Shown: positions 37,111 through 45,212, counted from the first letter of the stretch. The stretch: DNA of 64,000 nt from Ensifer sp. IC3342 (GCF_020193655.1 NZ_JADYVE010000003.1:558001-622000); one strand, 5' to 3'. The notes: a model not told the origin generated them from the sequence alone. Translations and numbers: made by a program.

Positions 37111-37521
37111 ATGTTCACACGGTTTCTCGCGGGCATTGCGCTCGCAGCATTGTCGATCACCGCAGCCTCGGCCGCCGATTCTTCGGGCAAGGTGACGGTT
37201 GTATTCGACCGGCCCCTTCCGAACGTCCCCGGCAAGAGCATGAAGGGCGTGCTCGTCGAATACGAGCCGGGTGGCTCGTCGCCCTCCCACAGGCATCCGG
37301 ACTCCGCATTCATCTATGCGACGGTGCTTGATGGCGCGATCGTAAGCAGCGTCAATGGCTCGCCCGAGAAAGTCTACAAGGCCGGTGAGAACTTCTACGA
37401 AGAGCCCGGCGCCCTTCACGGCGTCAGCAAGAACGGCAGCGACACAGAACCGGCAAGCCTGCTCGCCGTCTTCGTCGTCGACACCGCCGAACAGGAACTG
37501 ACCACACCCACCACGGAGTGA
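37111..37521 (+). CDS. exported cupin-domain protein, paralogue of the 17.3-kb gene
   Basis: A 136-residue protein with a signal peptide (MFTRFLAGIALAALSITAASA-A). Its cupin motif is SPSHRHPDSAFIYATVLDGA followed by YKAGENFYEEPGALHGVS; the two His of HRH and the later His would bind a metal. The ATG at 37111 is eight bases after AAGGAG, whereas an ATG two codons earlier is too close. It is about half identical by eye to the cupin at 17.3 kb. It ends 19 bases before a strong intrinsic terminator, so the SDR-cupin pair is a closed operon. Confidence 0.87.
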   Translation: MFTRFLAGIALAALSITAASAADSSGKVTVVFDRPLPNVPGKSMKGVLVEYEPGGSSPSHRHPDSAFIYATVLDGAIVSSVNGSPEKVYKAGENFYEEPGALHGVSKNGSDTEPASLLAVFVVDTAEQELTTPTTE

Positions 37522-37540
37522 GCGGGTCCCCCGGCAACGA

Positions 37541-37574
37541 GCCCTGGCGGAATCTCCCGTCGCCAGGGCTTTTT
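37541..37574 (+). terminator. rho-independent terminator after the SDR-cupin pair
   Basis: GCCCTGGCG / CGCCAGGGC stem with an 11-base loop followed directly by TTTTT. The best intrinsic terminator in the window. Confidence 0.85.
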
Positions 37575-37689
37575 AGCCGCCACCGCATTTCAACGGAAAA
37601 AGAGAATCGGACAGGAATAGGGCTGCATCCGCAACATCTCCCCTCGGTCAGCCAGCGCGCGCTCACGCCAGCGTTTTACTCCGCCATCA

Positions 37690-37745
37690 CCACGCCCTCC
37701 CTCATTCTTGTGCTCGTCACAGGAATGAGGGCGGGAGGGGCCACC
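37690..37745. repeat. mosaic repeat (family A), short copy
   Basis: CTCATTCTTGTGCTCGTCACAGGAATGAGGGCGGGAGGGGCCACC: the core palindrome with one mismatch and no extra modules. Confidence 0.75.
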
Positions 37746-37795
37746 ATACCCAACCGAAGCGTGGTATAATCGCGCTTTGGTGGAGGGGACCATCC

Positions 37796-38608
37796 ATGGT
37801 TACGCAACCGACCTTCAAAACGCTCGAACATCGCGGCTGGAGCGAGCGCGCCCGGATCTACGATCGCTATTCGGGTCGGTTCTGCCGCTACGGCGTAGCG
37901 GCGCTCATCGATGCGGCCGAGATCAGTCGCGGTCTGGCGACGCTCGATGTCTGTTGCGGCACCGGAGAGGCGAGCCTGGCGGCCGCCGCGCGCGGCGCGA
38001 TCGTCACCGGCGTCGACTTTTCCGAGGAAATGATCGCGGCGGCACAAGCCAAGGGTAGCAACGTCCATTTCCAAGTCGGCGACGCCGAGGCGCTCATCTT
38101 CGGGGACGCCGCGTTCGACCGCGTCATCAACAATTTCGGAACCCTGCATCTGGCCGACCCGGACCGGGCGATTGCCGAGGCCGCGCGGGTGCTGAAGCCC
38201 GGCGGCCGCTACGCCTTTACCGTCTGGCGCGGCCCGGAGGTCGCGCCGCTGTTCCGGATCGTTCCCGAGGTCGTCAGCGCCCACGGCACGCTTGAAGTCG
38301 ACCTGCCGCCCGCACCGCCGATGTTCCGCTTCGCCGAGCGGGAGGAAGCGATGCGGGTGCTCTCGGCGGTAGGCTTCACCGACGTCACATTCCGCGACAT
38401 CCCCGCCACCCTCGACTTCCCGCTCGCCGAGCTTCCGGACTTCTTCCGCCACGCCTTCGTCCGCCTGACGATGGTGCTCGACAGGCAGGAGCCGGCGGCG
38501 CGGGCACGGATAGAAGAAGCGCTCAGCGAACGCTTTCAAGCCTTCACCGACAACGGCGTGGTGTACCTGCCGCTCCCCGCCCTCGTCGTCAGCGCCACGC
38601 GCGCCTGA
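37796..38608 (+). CDS. class I SAM-dependent methyltransferase
   Basis: A 270-residue UbiE/Methyltransf_11-like enzyme. The SAM-binding motif I is LDVCCGTGEASLAAAARGA at about 50-68, motif II is VDFSEEMIAAAQ, and the post-motif GDAEALIFGDAAFDRVINNF and RVLKPGGRYAFTVW are intact. GGAGGGGA precedes the ATG. The substrate is unknown. The downstream TPR regulator gene is 51 bases away on the same strand and may be cotranscribed. Confidence 0.9.
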   Translation: MVTQPTFKTLEHRGWSERARIYDRYSGRFCRYGVAALIDAAEISRGLATLDVCCGTGEASLAAAARGAIVTGVDFSEEMIAAAQAKGSNVHFQVGDAEALIFGDAAFDRVINNFGTLHLADPDRAIAEAARVLKPGGRYAFTVWRGPEVAPLFRIVPEVVSAHGTLEVDLPPAPPMFRFAEREEAMRVLSAVGFTDVTFRDIPATLDFPLAELPDFFRHAFVRLTMVLDRQEPAARARIEEALSERFQAFTDNGVVYLPLPALVVSATRA

Positions 38609-38659
38609 AGGAACGGCGCCCCCGTTTCCGCCGGTTGGGCGATCGGCTATATTTCGCGC

Positions 38660-40195
38660 ATGATGGAGTCGCGGCGTGCCTTCGGCCAGTTTGTCCTCGA
38701 TCCCGCCCGCGGTCTCCTGCTGCGGCATGGCGAATCCGTCGCTCTTGGCCAGCGGGGCCTCGCCCTCCTTCAAGCACTGCTCGACGCCGCCGGCGGCATC
38801 GTCTCCAAGACGGAGCTGATGGAGCGCGGCTGGCCCGGGACGGTTGTCGAGGAAAGCAACCTCACCGTGCAGATCGCGGCGCTCCGCAAGGCGCTCGGCC
38901 GGACGCCTGACGGGCAGGAATGGATCGCGACGGTGCCGCGCGTCGGCTACCGCCTTGTCCAGCCAAGCGCGCGATCGGGAAATGCGGGGACCGCGCTGCC
39001 GGCGCGCCCTGCCCTCGCCGTCCTGCCTTTCGCCAATCTCGGCGGCGACCCCGGCCAGGACTATTTCGCCGATGGCGTCGTCGACGACATCATCACGGCG
39101 CTAAGCCGCTTCCGGAGCTTCGCGGTGATCGCCCGCTATTCCTCCTATGTCTACAAGGGCAGTTTCACTGACGTGCGGCAGGTGGCGAAGGAACTCGGCG
39201 TCGGCTACGTGCTTGAGGGCAGCATAAGGCGCTCGGGCAACCGGCTGAGGATTGCGGCGCAGCTTGTCGACGGCGGCGGCGGCGCGCATCTCTGGGCGGA
39301 GACTTTTGACGGCGAGCTCGGCGACATCTTCGAGTTCCAGGACCGGATCACCGAAAGCGTCGCGACGCTGATCGAGCCGCATATCCAGACCGCCGAAATC
39401 GAGCGGTCGCGGCGCGAGCGCCCGGGAAGCATCGCCGCCTACGATATCTATCTGCAGGCGCTGGCGAAGATCTCCACCGAAACGGAGAAGGACAATGCCG
39501 AGGCCTATGCGCTGCTTGAGAAGGGGCTCGAGCAGGAGCCCGACAATGCGCTCCTGCTCGCCCATGCCGCCTGGGCGCTCGAACACCGCCACACCATGGG
39601 CTGGCCGCCGCTCGGGCCCGACGACGTCGCGGAATGCTCCGCCCTCGCGCGCCGTGGCCTCGAACAGGCGGCGGGCGACGCGATGGTGATGGCGCATTGC
39701 GGCGTTGCTCTGCTCCAGACGGCCAAGGACTACGACTGGGGCTTGGCCGTCCTGCAATCGGCGGCGGAGGCCAATCCCAACAACCTGATGGTCGTGGTCC
39801 GGGCGGGCATCGGCCATCTTCACTGTGGCAGCCTCGATCAGGCGCTTTCGCATTTCCATCGGGCAAACCGGCTGAGCCCGGGAGACCGCGGCGCGCATTT
39901 CTCGCTCTGCGGCATCGCCTACGTCGAGATGATGCGCCGCAATTATCCTGAGGCGCTCGCCTGGGCCGCCCGTGCGCATGCCAGCAACCCGAACTTCGAC
40001 CCTATTCTCTGGGCACTGATCGCGGCCAACGCCCATCTCGGCCGCATGGAAGAGGCGCAACGGTATCTCGACGAACTGAGAAAGATCGCCCCCGGCATCA
40101 CCATCGCGCGCATCCGAGCCGGCCAACCCGCCAGGGACTTAAGACTTGCACCGGTCTTCGAAGGGCTCGCGAAGGCCGGCCTCGAGGAAGGCTAG
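38660..40195 (+). CDS. winged-helix / TolB-like / TPR protein (CadC-like regulator), paralogue 2
   Basis: A 511-residue protein with the same three-part build as the gene at 34.1-35.7 kb: winged helix at about 5-100 (FGQFVLDPARGLLLRHGESV, VVEESNLTVQIAALRKALGR, ATVPRVGYRLVQ), TolB-like domain at about 115-250 (LAVLPFANLGGDPGQDYFAD, GYVLEGSIRRSGNRLRIAAQ) and TPRs to the end. Its last eleven codons (EGLAKAGLEEG) recur as a detached relic at 43.23-43.26 kb, showing that a further copy once existed. The ribosome site is weak. Probably a transcription factor controlling nearby or distant genes through protein or ligand contacts. Confidence 0.88.
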   Translation: MMESRRAFGQFVLDPARGLLLRHGESVALGQRGLALLQALLDAAGGIVSKTELMERGWPGTVVEESNLTVQIAALRKALGRTPDGQEWIATVPRVGYRLVQPSARSGNAGTALPARPALAVLPFANLGGDPGQDYFADGVVDDIITALSRFRSFAVIARYSSYVYKGSFTDVRQVAKELGVGYVLEGSIRRSGNRLRIAAQLVDGGGGAHLWAETFDGELGDIFEFQDRITESVATLIEPHIQTAEIERSRRERPGSIAAYDIYLQALAKISTETEKDNAEAYALLEKGLEQEPDNALLLAHAAWALEHRHTMGWPPLGPDDVAECSALARRGLEQAAGDAMVMAHCGVALLQTAKDYDWGLAVLQSAAEANPNNLMVVVRAGIGHLHCGSLDQALSHFHRANRLSPGDRGAHFSLCGIAYVEMMRRNYPEALAWAARAHASNPNFDPILWALIAANAHLGRMEEAQRYLDELRKIAPGITIARIRAGQPARDLRLAPVFEGLAKAGLEEG

Positions 40196-40300
40196 CGCAT
40201 CGGCCCGAAAATCGGACCCGATTTTCGGAAAGCACGATGCGCAGATTCAAACAGTTACAGCGCCCTTTGTGCGTCCTAAAGGACGCACGGCGCGCTGTAA
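40196..40300. repeat. mosaic repeat (family B)
   Basis: GCATCGGCCCGAAAATCGG..CCGATTTTCGG hairpin, AGTTACAGCGCCCTTTGTGC, then GTCCTAAAGGACGCACGGCG and CGCTGTAA. It starts immediately after the stop of the TPR gene. Confidence 0.8.
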
Positions 40301-40800
40301 CGAGGCCACCTCCGCCGTTCCGGCGCGCATGAGGAGAGCGAGCCTGATCTCGACCTTCACGATTCAACGTGCGGCGCTGCGATGTTTCAATCTGGAAGCG
40401 CAATTGGTTTTGTGGTATATCGCGCAAAGAGGGATGCCAAGCCCGCCTTCTGAGGCGGCATATTCTTGCTTCACGCGTACGAATTCCTGGTGTGCTTTGT
40501 AGGTCTGTCGATCCACATCGATGGCGGACGCATGGATCGGGCAGCACCCGGCAAGTGGCGTTGACAGCACCGCGACAACGGGAGGGGCGGTCAGCGGGCG
40601 CAACGCAGGCACTCACAGCAAATCCAAAAGCGACTGCCGGCGATTGGGGCCTGATCCGCCCGGACTGGCACTTTGCTGGCTCATTTGACGGAGTGAACAC
40701 ACAAGACCCGGCCTCGTTCAATCTCGATGCTGCCAAGAAGCAGATCGACGCCGCAATTAAGAACAACCCAGGTAATTACTGCAGCAATTCAAGTTTCTAA
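40301..40800. other. 500-base coding-debris region, no intact gene
   Basis: Bases 40325-40365 (GAGGAGAGCGAGCCTGATCT, CGACCTTCAC) match the leader and first codons of the small ORF at 43410 with ATG replaced by CTG, so this is a dead copy of it. Further on, 40640-40780 (plus strand) reads like a protein piece (DWGLIRPDWHFAGSFDGVNT, LDAAKKQIDAAIKNNPG), but it has no start with a ribosome site and its last codons lie in a repeat. The minus strand of 40364-40612 shows a lipobox-like LAGC, which is not convincing. Confidence 0.4.
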
Positions 40801-40840
40801 CCTTTTGCGCGTCCGATTGGACGCGGCGCTGTAGAGGGCG
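40785..40840. repeat. mosaic repeat (family B), partial
   Basis: CTGCAGCAATTCAAGTTTCT, then GCGCGTCCGATTGGACGCGG and CGCTGTAG; the AT-rich hairpin module is missing. Confidence 0.75.
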
Positions 40841-40950
40841 GGCTCAGCATGACGGGCGGCTTTCCAGGGCCGCCCGTGGTTCCAAAGCACAGACAGTATG
40901 TCTCAGGGGACGATCCGGAACCCGGAGACCCAACCAATGGAGGGTTCGTT

Positions 40951-41961
40951 ATGTTTGTCGCACGTAACTTCCTCGGGCTGGCCGGTGGTGTCGCGCTTTG
41001 CCTAGCGACGCTGTTTGGATTTGCCCCGGCGCAAGCCCAGACCGATCCCCTGCCTTCGTGGAACGACACCGCCCCGAAGGCGGCCATCGTCGCCTTCGTC
41101 GAGAAGGTGACCACCGAGAACTCGCCGGACTTCGTTCCGAAGCCAGAGCGCATCGCCGTCTTCGACAATGACGGCACGTTGTGGGTTGAGCATCCGATGT
41201 ATACCCAGCTCGCCTTCGCGCTCGACCGTGTGAAGGCCGAGGCTGCTGCCCATCCGGAATGGAAGGACACACAGCCGTTCAAGGCTGTACTGGAGGGCGA
41301 CATGAAGGCGCTTGCGGCAGCGGGCGAAAAGGGTCTGATGCAGCTCATGATGGAGACCCATGCGGACATGACCAACGACGAGTTCCAGAAGGTCGTTTCC
41401 GATTGGTTTGCTTCCGCACGGGACCCGCGCTTCCAGCGCCCCTATACGCAGCTCGTTTACCAACCGATGCTCGAACTGCTCGACTATCTCCGCGCCAACG
41501 GCTTCAAGACTTTCATCGTGTCAGGTGGCGGTATCGAATTCATGCGGCCCTGGACGGAGCAGGTCTATGGCGTTCCGCCCGAGCAGGTCGTCGGCTCGTC
41601 GATCAAGACCCAGTTCGTGATGCGGGACGGGAGGCCGACCTTGTTCCGTCTGCCGCAAGTCAACTTCATCGACGACAAGGGCGGCAAGCCGGTCGGTATC
41701 AACCAACATATCGGCCGCCGCCCTATCGCCGCCTTCGGCAATTCGGACGGCGACCTGGAAATGCTGCAGTGGACGACAATGACGGGCGGGAGCGTCCGTT
41801 TCGGCATGCTCATTCACCACACCGATGCTGAACGCGAATACGCCTACGACCGCAATACCGATTTCGGCCGGCTCGACATGGCGCTCGATGCGGCGGTGAT
41901 AAACGAATGGACCGTGGTCAACATGAAGGCGGATTGGAAAGAGATCTTTCCGAGGAAGTAA
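40951..41961 (+). CDS. exported HAD-family phosphatase
   Basis: A 336-residue hydrolase. The start at 40951 follows GGAGGG and gives a signal peptide (NFLGLAGGVALCLATLFGFAPAQA-Q); a longer in-frame reading has no ribosome site. HAD motif I is IAVFDNDGTLWVE (nucleophile Asp72, general acid Asp74), motif II is FIVSGGGIEF, and motifs III/IV lie in the basic/acidic stretch ending FGNSDGDLEML. It probably removes phosphate from small molecules in the periplasm. It is followed 115 bases later by a Gly-rich exported protein gene on the same strand. Confidence 0.9.
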   Translation: MFVARNFLGLAGGVALCLATLFGFAPAQAQTDPLPSWNDTAPKAAIVAFVEKVTTENSPDFVPKPERIAVFDNDGTLWVEHPMYTQLAFALDRVKAEAAAHPEWKDTQPFKAVLEGDMKALAAAGEKGLMQLMMETHADMTNDEFQKVVSDWFASARDPRFQRPYTQLVYQPMLELLDYLRANGFKTFIVSGGGIEFMRPWTEQVYGVPPEQVVGSSIKTQFVMRDGRPTLFRLPQVNFIDDKGGKPVGINQHIGRRPIAAFGNSDGDLEMLQWTTMTGGSVRFGMLIHHTDAEREYAYDRNTDFGRLDMALDAAVINEWTVVNMKADWKEIFPRK

Positions 41962-42076
41962 GCCGCAATTGGTGCATCGCGCACGACACTTTGGGGCAGC
42001 TAATGCCCACCCATGTTCATGAGGCAATCACGACAGACGGTTTAGACGCCGATCTCAAACTCAAAGGACATCCACG

Positions 42077-42907
42077 ATGAAACCGAACCATATCGCCGGC
42101 TTGATTGCAGTTGTTGGAGGCCTTGCATTGGCAGCAACTGCTGCACTCGCCCAGGATGCCACGAAGAGGCCGCATGTGCCGCTGGGCAAGGCCATCGGGA
42201 CGGTGGCACCCACCGGTCCGGTGCCGTCACTTGCAGTCATCAACTCGGATGGCGCTAGGATCGATGGTGAAAAATTGATTCTGACCGGGGTGTCGGCAAA
42301 TTCGATCGTCTTTGCCGATCGACCGGTGCGGGCCGCCGGACATGTAACCACCGAACAGTTCATCATGCAGTGGGATGAGGGCAAGGACAACTTTGCAATC
42401 GACCCTCCAAACGCAACGGTGTCGGTGCTGGGAGGCAACGGATCGGACGTGAGTGACGTCGTGGTCACTCTGAAATCTCCAAAGCTGGAAGGTACCACAC
42501 TCACATTCGACATTGCCGTTCTGGAAGGAAGCCTGAGTGGCGCGGCCGGACCCGCTGCGGTCTTCATCGACCATTTCGGCGGTAGTTTTGGAGGTGGTGG
42601 TTTTGGTGGCGGTGGCTTCCGCGGCGGCGACTTTGCCGGCGGTGGTTTCCGCGGCGGAGACCTGGGCGCAGGTGGGTTCCACGGAAACTACGCGCGTGTC
42701 AATGACGTCAACGTCAACGTTGACCATGTCGGGGGCAACTATTGGCACGCTCCCGTATACAACGGAGCCTGGTATCGCGGTGCTCCGGTTGCCGCCGGTG
42801 TGGCCGTTGGTGCTGCCGTCGGGGCTGCGGCAGCCAATCCGTACTACTACCATCCGTACTATTACCAGCAGCAGTGCGGCTACTATCCGTACCCGCCTTG
42901 CTACTGA
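42077..42907 (+). CDS. exported protein with Gly-rich and Tyr-rich C-terminus
   Basis: A 276-residue protein with a signal peptide (HIAGLIAVVGGLALAATAALA-Q). A well-ordered N-terminal domain of about 140 residues follows (LAVINSDGARIDGEKLILTG, VSANSIVFADRPVRAAGHVT), then a low-complexity FGGGGFRGGDF-type segment, a small domain (DVNVNVDHVGGNYWHAPVY) and a PYYYHPYYY-type tail with two cysteines. The N-terminal domain recurs in rhizobial exported proteins of unknown function. It may be surface or outer-membrane associated. It is probably cotranscribed with the HAD phosphatase. Confidence 0.82.
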   Translation: MKPNHIAGLIAVVGGLALAATAALAQDATKRPHVPLGKAIGTVAPTGPVPSLAVINSDGARIDGEKLILTGVSANSIVFADRPVRAAGHVTTEQFIMQWDEGKDNFAIDPPNATVSVLGGNGSDVSDVVVTLKSPKLEGTTLTFDIAVLEGSLSGAAGPAAVFIDHFGGSFGGGGFGGGGFRGGDFAGGGFRGGDLGAGGFHGNYARVNDVNVNVDHVGGNYWHAPVYNGAWYRGAPVAAGVAVGAAVGAAAANPYYYHPYYYQQQCGYYPYPPCY

Positions 42908-43109
42908 GCTGGTTGGTTGTTCTAAATCAGCACCAACGCAACCGTATCCGACAGAAAATGGAAAGGTCGGCTTTCTCTCGGTTGGTTTCTGCCCAATACG
43001 CGCGGGTCGCGCCGCGAGGCCGCGGCGCGACTTTGGTTCCAGAACGATAGGAAGCGTTCGATTGCCCGGGCTTGTCCACGCAGCGGCAATTGTTCGGGCA
43101 GTCTTAATG
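42908..43109. other. gene-free stretch after the Gly-rich protein
   Basis: About 200 bases without a recognisable gene or repeat core, leading into a family-C repeat. With the following segments it forms a roughly 1-kb relic zone up to 43968. Confidence 0.4.
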
Positions 43110-43205
43110 TATGTCGCCCAAAAGTGTGCAGCGGTTTTGGGACAACGACATGCATGAAAACAGGGACCAAAAGCGCGTCGCATGAGTGCGATTGAACGCG
43201 ACTCG
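43110..43205. repeat. mosaic repeat (family C) plus GCGCGTCGCATGAG module
   Basis: GTATGTCGCCCAAAAGTGTG, GGTTTTGGGACAACGACATG, then GCGCGTCGCATGAGTGCGAT and GAACGCGAC. The second half is shared with 59.32-59.39 kb. It abuts the relic of a TPR gene. Confidence 0.8.
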
Positions 43206-43211
43206 CTTTCG

Positions 43212-43264
43212 CACTTAACAAGCGCCCCGAAGCGCTCGCGAAGGCCGGCCTTGAGGAAGGCTGA
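43212..43264 (+). pseudogene. 3'-terminal relic of a third winged-helix/TPR paralogue
   Basis: GAAGCGCTCGCGAAGGCCGG and the following bases read EALAKAGLEEG-stop, matching the last codons of the TPR gene at 38.7-40.2 kb (EGLAKAGLEEG-stop). The match extends back to a CACTTAA / GACTTAA landmark. Everything upstream has been replaced by a family-C repeat. The sequence about 150 bases downstream also matches the region after the intact gene, so this is a decayed duplication. Confidence 0.7.
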
Positions 43265-43378
43265 GACATCCACGGCGGCGGCCACCGACGGGCTGGATCG
43301 TCAGCAGGCCGTTTTGCAACTTTTCGGAACTTTTCGGCGGTGGCTTCAGGACCGTAAGCGCCCGATCGGTGAAGACTG

Positions 43379-43402
43379 CTCCTCATCACGCCGCGTGAGG
43401 AG
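43379..43402 (+). promoter_or_regulatory. hairpin that can hide a Shine-Dalgarno site
   Basis: CTCCTCA (43379-43385) pairs perfectly with TGAGGAG (43396-43402), and the latter contains the GAGGAG ribosome site of the ORF starting at 43410. Such a hairpin would repress translation until melted, as in RNA thermometers or coupled translation. Confidence 0.45.
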
Positions 43403-43409
43403 AGCAAAG

Positions 43410-43616
43410 ATGATCTCGACCTTGACTATCCTTTCCCTCGATCAGGGCAACATCTACACTCCGCCGCCCGAGCCTGTGGATGAAACAACGACGGTTGAAG
43501 GTCGGGTGAATACGCCGGCGGCGGAACCGCCGCGTGTCTCCATGAGAAACAGGATCACAGCGCAATTTCAAATTCTTGCGGCGGCTTTCTCACATCTTGG
43601 AAGACGTAGCGCGTAG
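43410..43616 (+). CDS. small protein of unknown function
   Basis: A 68-residue ORF starting ATG-ATC-TCG behind an excellent GAGGAGAG site. The product (MISTLTILSLDQGNIYTPPP, then a Pro/Glu/Thr-rich middle and QFQILAAAFSHLGRRSA at the end) has no signal peptide and no known family. The leader and first codons have a dead duplicate at 40325-40365 with ATG changed to CTG, following the TPR gene there too. This suggests the small ORF was once the partner of the TPR genes. It may be real or a relic. Confidence 0.4.
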   Translation: MISTLTILSLDQGNIYTPPPEPVDETTTVEGRVNTPAAEPPRVSMRNRITAQFQILAAAFSHLGRRSA

Positions 43617-43660
43617 CAGGCACAGCGGCGGGGTGTCTTTTCAGACGCGCAAAGGACGCT
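43605..43660. repeat. degenerate family-B module
   Basis: TAGCGCGTAGCAGGCACAGC, GGGGTGTCTTTTCAGACGCG and CAAAGGACGCT resemble the GCGCTGTAG / CGCGCAAAGG part of family B. Confidence 0.45.
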
Positions 43661-43774
43661 CCATGATTTCGAGTCTTGAGTGATACCGGCCGGGAGGCCG
43701 CGAGTACCGTATGCTTCCACAATCGACCCGTTGCCGTCATTGGCGTCCGGCGCAACGAATGGCTCGATTGAGCC

Positions 43775-43935
43775 CCATCCAGTCGTTCGTTCGACCAGCC
43801 GCGCAATGCTCTGCCGCTCTACAAGAAATACATCGACATCTTCTCGATGGATGACGTTCCGGGGGAGGAACGGAAAGAAGTTGCACGGCAGGTCGCCGAT
43901 ATGATCATTCCGGTAGAGTCGTCTGTAGCTCATGA
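43775..43935 (+). pseudogene. coding relic of an unrecognised gene
   Basis: One frame reads SFDQPRNALPLYKKYIDIFS then MDDVPGEERKEVARQVADMI and IPVES. This composition and helical pattern look like a real protein tail, but an in-frame stop lies just upstream and there is no ribosome site before it. It is probably the leftover of a gene destroyed in the rearrangements of this zone. Confidence 0.35.
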
Positions 43936-43968
43936 CTGCGTGTCGTGCAGCTGTTGTTCAGAACTGCC

Positions 43969-44760
43969 TCACGGGCGCGGTCGTTTGCATATATCGGACT
44001 CAGTGCACTCGATCTCGCCGACCCCGGCTGAAGAACCCGGTCGCGGCGCCTGCTTCTGCTCCAGATTGAGCGAAGCCTTGTCGTCGTCAATGAGCGTAAA
44101 GATCTCCTGGGGCGTATCGACGCCACGCATAAGATGGTGGCCGAGTGGTATCAACTGGCCCGGGAAGCAGCGCCGAAACCTCGACGAAACGAGAACCCAG
44201 CGATGTAGGTCCTTGCACATCCCAGCCAAGCGCGCGGCCTCGTTGGCGGCCGCGCCGATAACGGTGAATTGCATGCGCTGGGGAACCCCGAGATTCCCGT
44301 ACATCACGTCGCCAACGTGTAAGGCGAGACCGAAGTTCAGCCGTGGCTCCCCCCTCATCTCTCGCTGGTCGTTGAGGGCATCGACGCGCGACCGCGCGGC
44401 CCGGGCCGCTGCTAACGCGGCCGAGCAGGCGCCCTCTTCGGGAAAGCACGCTTCGCGCAGCGGCCTCTCGGTCCCGCCGATGGCAAAGATCGCGAGTACT
44501 GCATCGCCGATATAGCTGAGGATCTCTCCGCCATGGTCCAGTACGGCTCCGGCAGTGCAGTCGAAGAATTCGTTCAGGGTGCGAAAAAAGTCTTCCACAG
44601 GAATCGATTCGGAAAGTCGGGTCGAATCCCGCAGGTCGCACAGCCAGATAACCGCGTGGATCTTTTCACCTTCGCCGCGCTTCGTCCGGCCCGCCAGAAC
44701 GCGCTCGCCGGTCCGTTTGCCGAGATAGGTCTTCAGTAGCTTCTCTGCCGAGGCCTGCAT
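43969..44760 (-). CDS. class III adenylate/guanylate cyclase domain protein, lacking the usual N-terminal part
   Basis: A 263-residue protein made almost only of a class III nucleotide cyclase domain. The first metal Asp is in WLCDLRDSTRLSES, the second in SYIGDAVLAIFAIG, and the transition-state Asn and Arg are in GAAANEAARLAG. At the position that normally holds the purine-reading Lys (two residues before IGD) there is Ser, so activity or specificity is doubtful. Rhizobial relatives usually carry about 150 extra N-terminal residues; an in-frame stop lies nine codons upstream here, so the gene may be truncated. It is the last gene of a minus-strand group starting at 46164. Confidence 0.8.
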   Translation of the reverse strand: MQASAEKLLKTYLGKRTGERVLAGRTKRGEGEKIHAVIWLCDLRDSTRLSESIPVEDFFRTLNEFFDCTAGAVLDHGGEILSYIGDAVLAIFAIGGTERPLREACFPEEGACSAALAAARAARSRVDALNDQREMRGEPRLNFGLALHVGDVMYGNLGVPQRMQFTVIGAAANEAARLAGMCKDLHRWVLVSSRFRRCFPGQLIPLGHHLMRGVDTPQEIFTLIDDDKASLNLEQKQAPRPGSSAGVGEIECTESDICKRPRP

Positions 44761-44806
44761 GTCAGGTTCCCACCGCTAGCCGCTCGGAAAAACGGCGCGA
44801 GTCCGA

Positions 44807-45070
44807 TTATTGTGGTCTGGCTTGGGGAGTTCTGAGCCGGGCGCCGAGCCCACGCATGAATTTGGCCATCATCAGCATGGCGCCACCCGCCAGGATGAAA
44901 GCGGCGGCCACGAGCCATGGTAAGACAGATGGCCAAACAGCGATCAATACGCCGAGGCTTATGAACGCAATCCCTGGCATCACCATTACCAGGCCGGAAA
45001 GCGGTTTTTCCATCATGCCCTTACAGGTTTCTGCCATCGGGCACATCGGCATGGGGGCTGATTGTGCCAT
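44807..45070 (-). CDS. small Met/Cys-rich membrane protein
   Basis: An 87-residue protein starting at 45070 behind GGAGGAG. The N-terminus MAQSAPMPMCPMAETCKGMM is packed with methionine and two cysteines, a soft-metal-binding look. Two hydrophobic segments follow (LVMVMPGIAFISLGVLIAVW and LPWLVAAAFILAGGAMLMMA), then a basic tail. The family is not recognised. With the SHOCT and AhpD-like genes upstream and a cyclase downstream it may form one operon. Metal handling is an inference. Confidence 0.75.
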   Translation of the reverse strand: MAQSAPMPMCPMAETCKGMMEKPLSGLVMVMPGIAFISLGVLIAVWPSVLPWLVAAAFILAGGAMLMMAKFMRGLGARLRTPQARPQ

Positions 45071-45212
45071 TTTCCACTCCTCCAGTCTGTCGTCGTATCT
45101 GCGCATCAATGCTGCCTAAAGCAGGGCTTCACAGCCGTCCCTTCTTCGACTTTCCGAACACGCCTTCGCCGCAAGGCACTTTCGTGACCATCAGCCGATC
45201 GGCAAACACGAC

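Noticed and set aside
40364..40612. minus-strand ORF with a lipobox-like LAGC
   Set aside because: No ribosome site, an improper signal peptide start, and it overlaps a dead copy of another leader.
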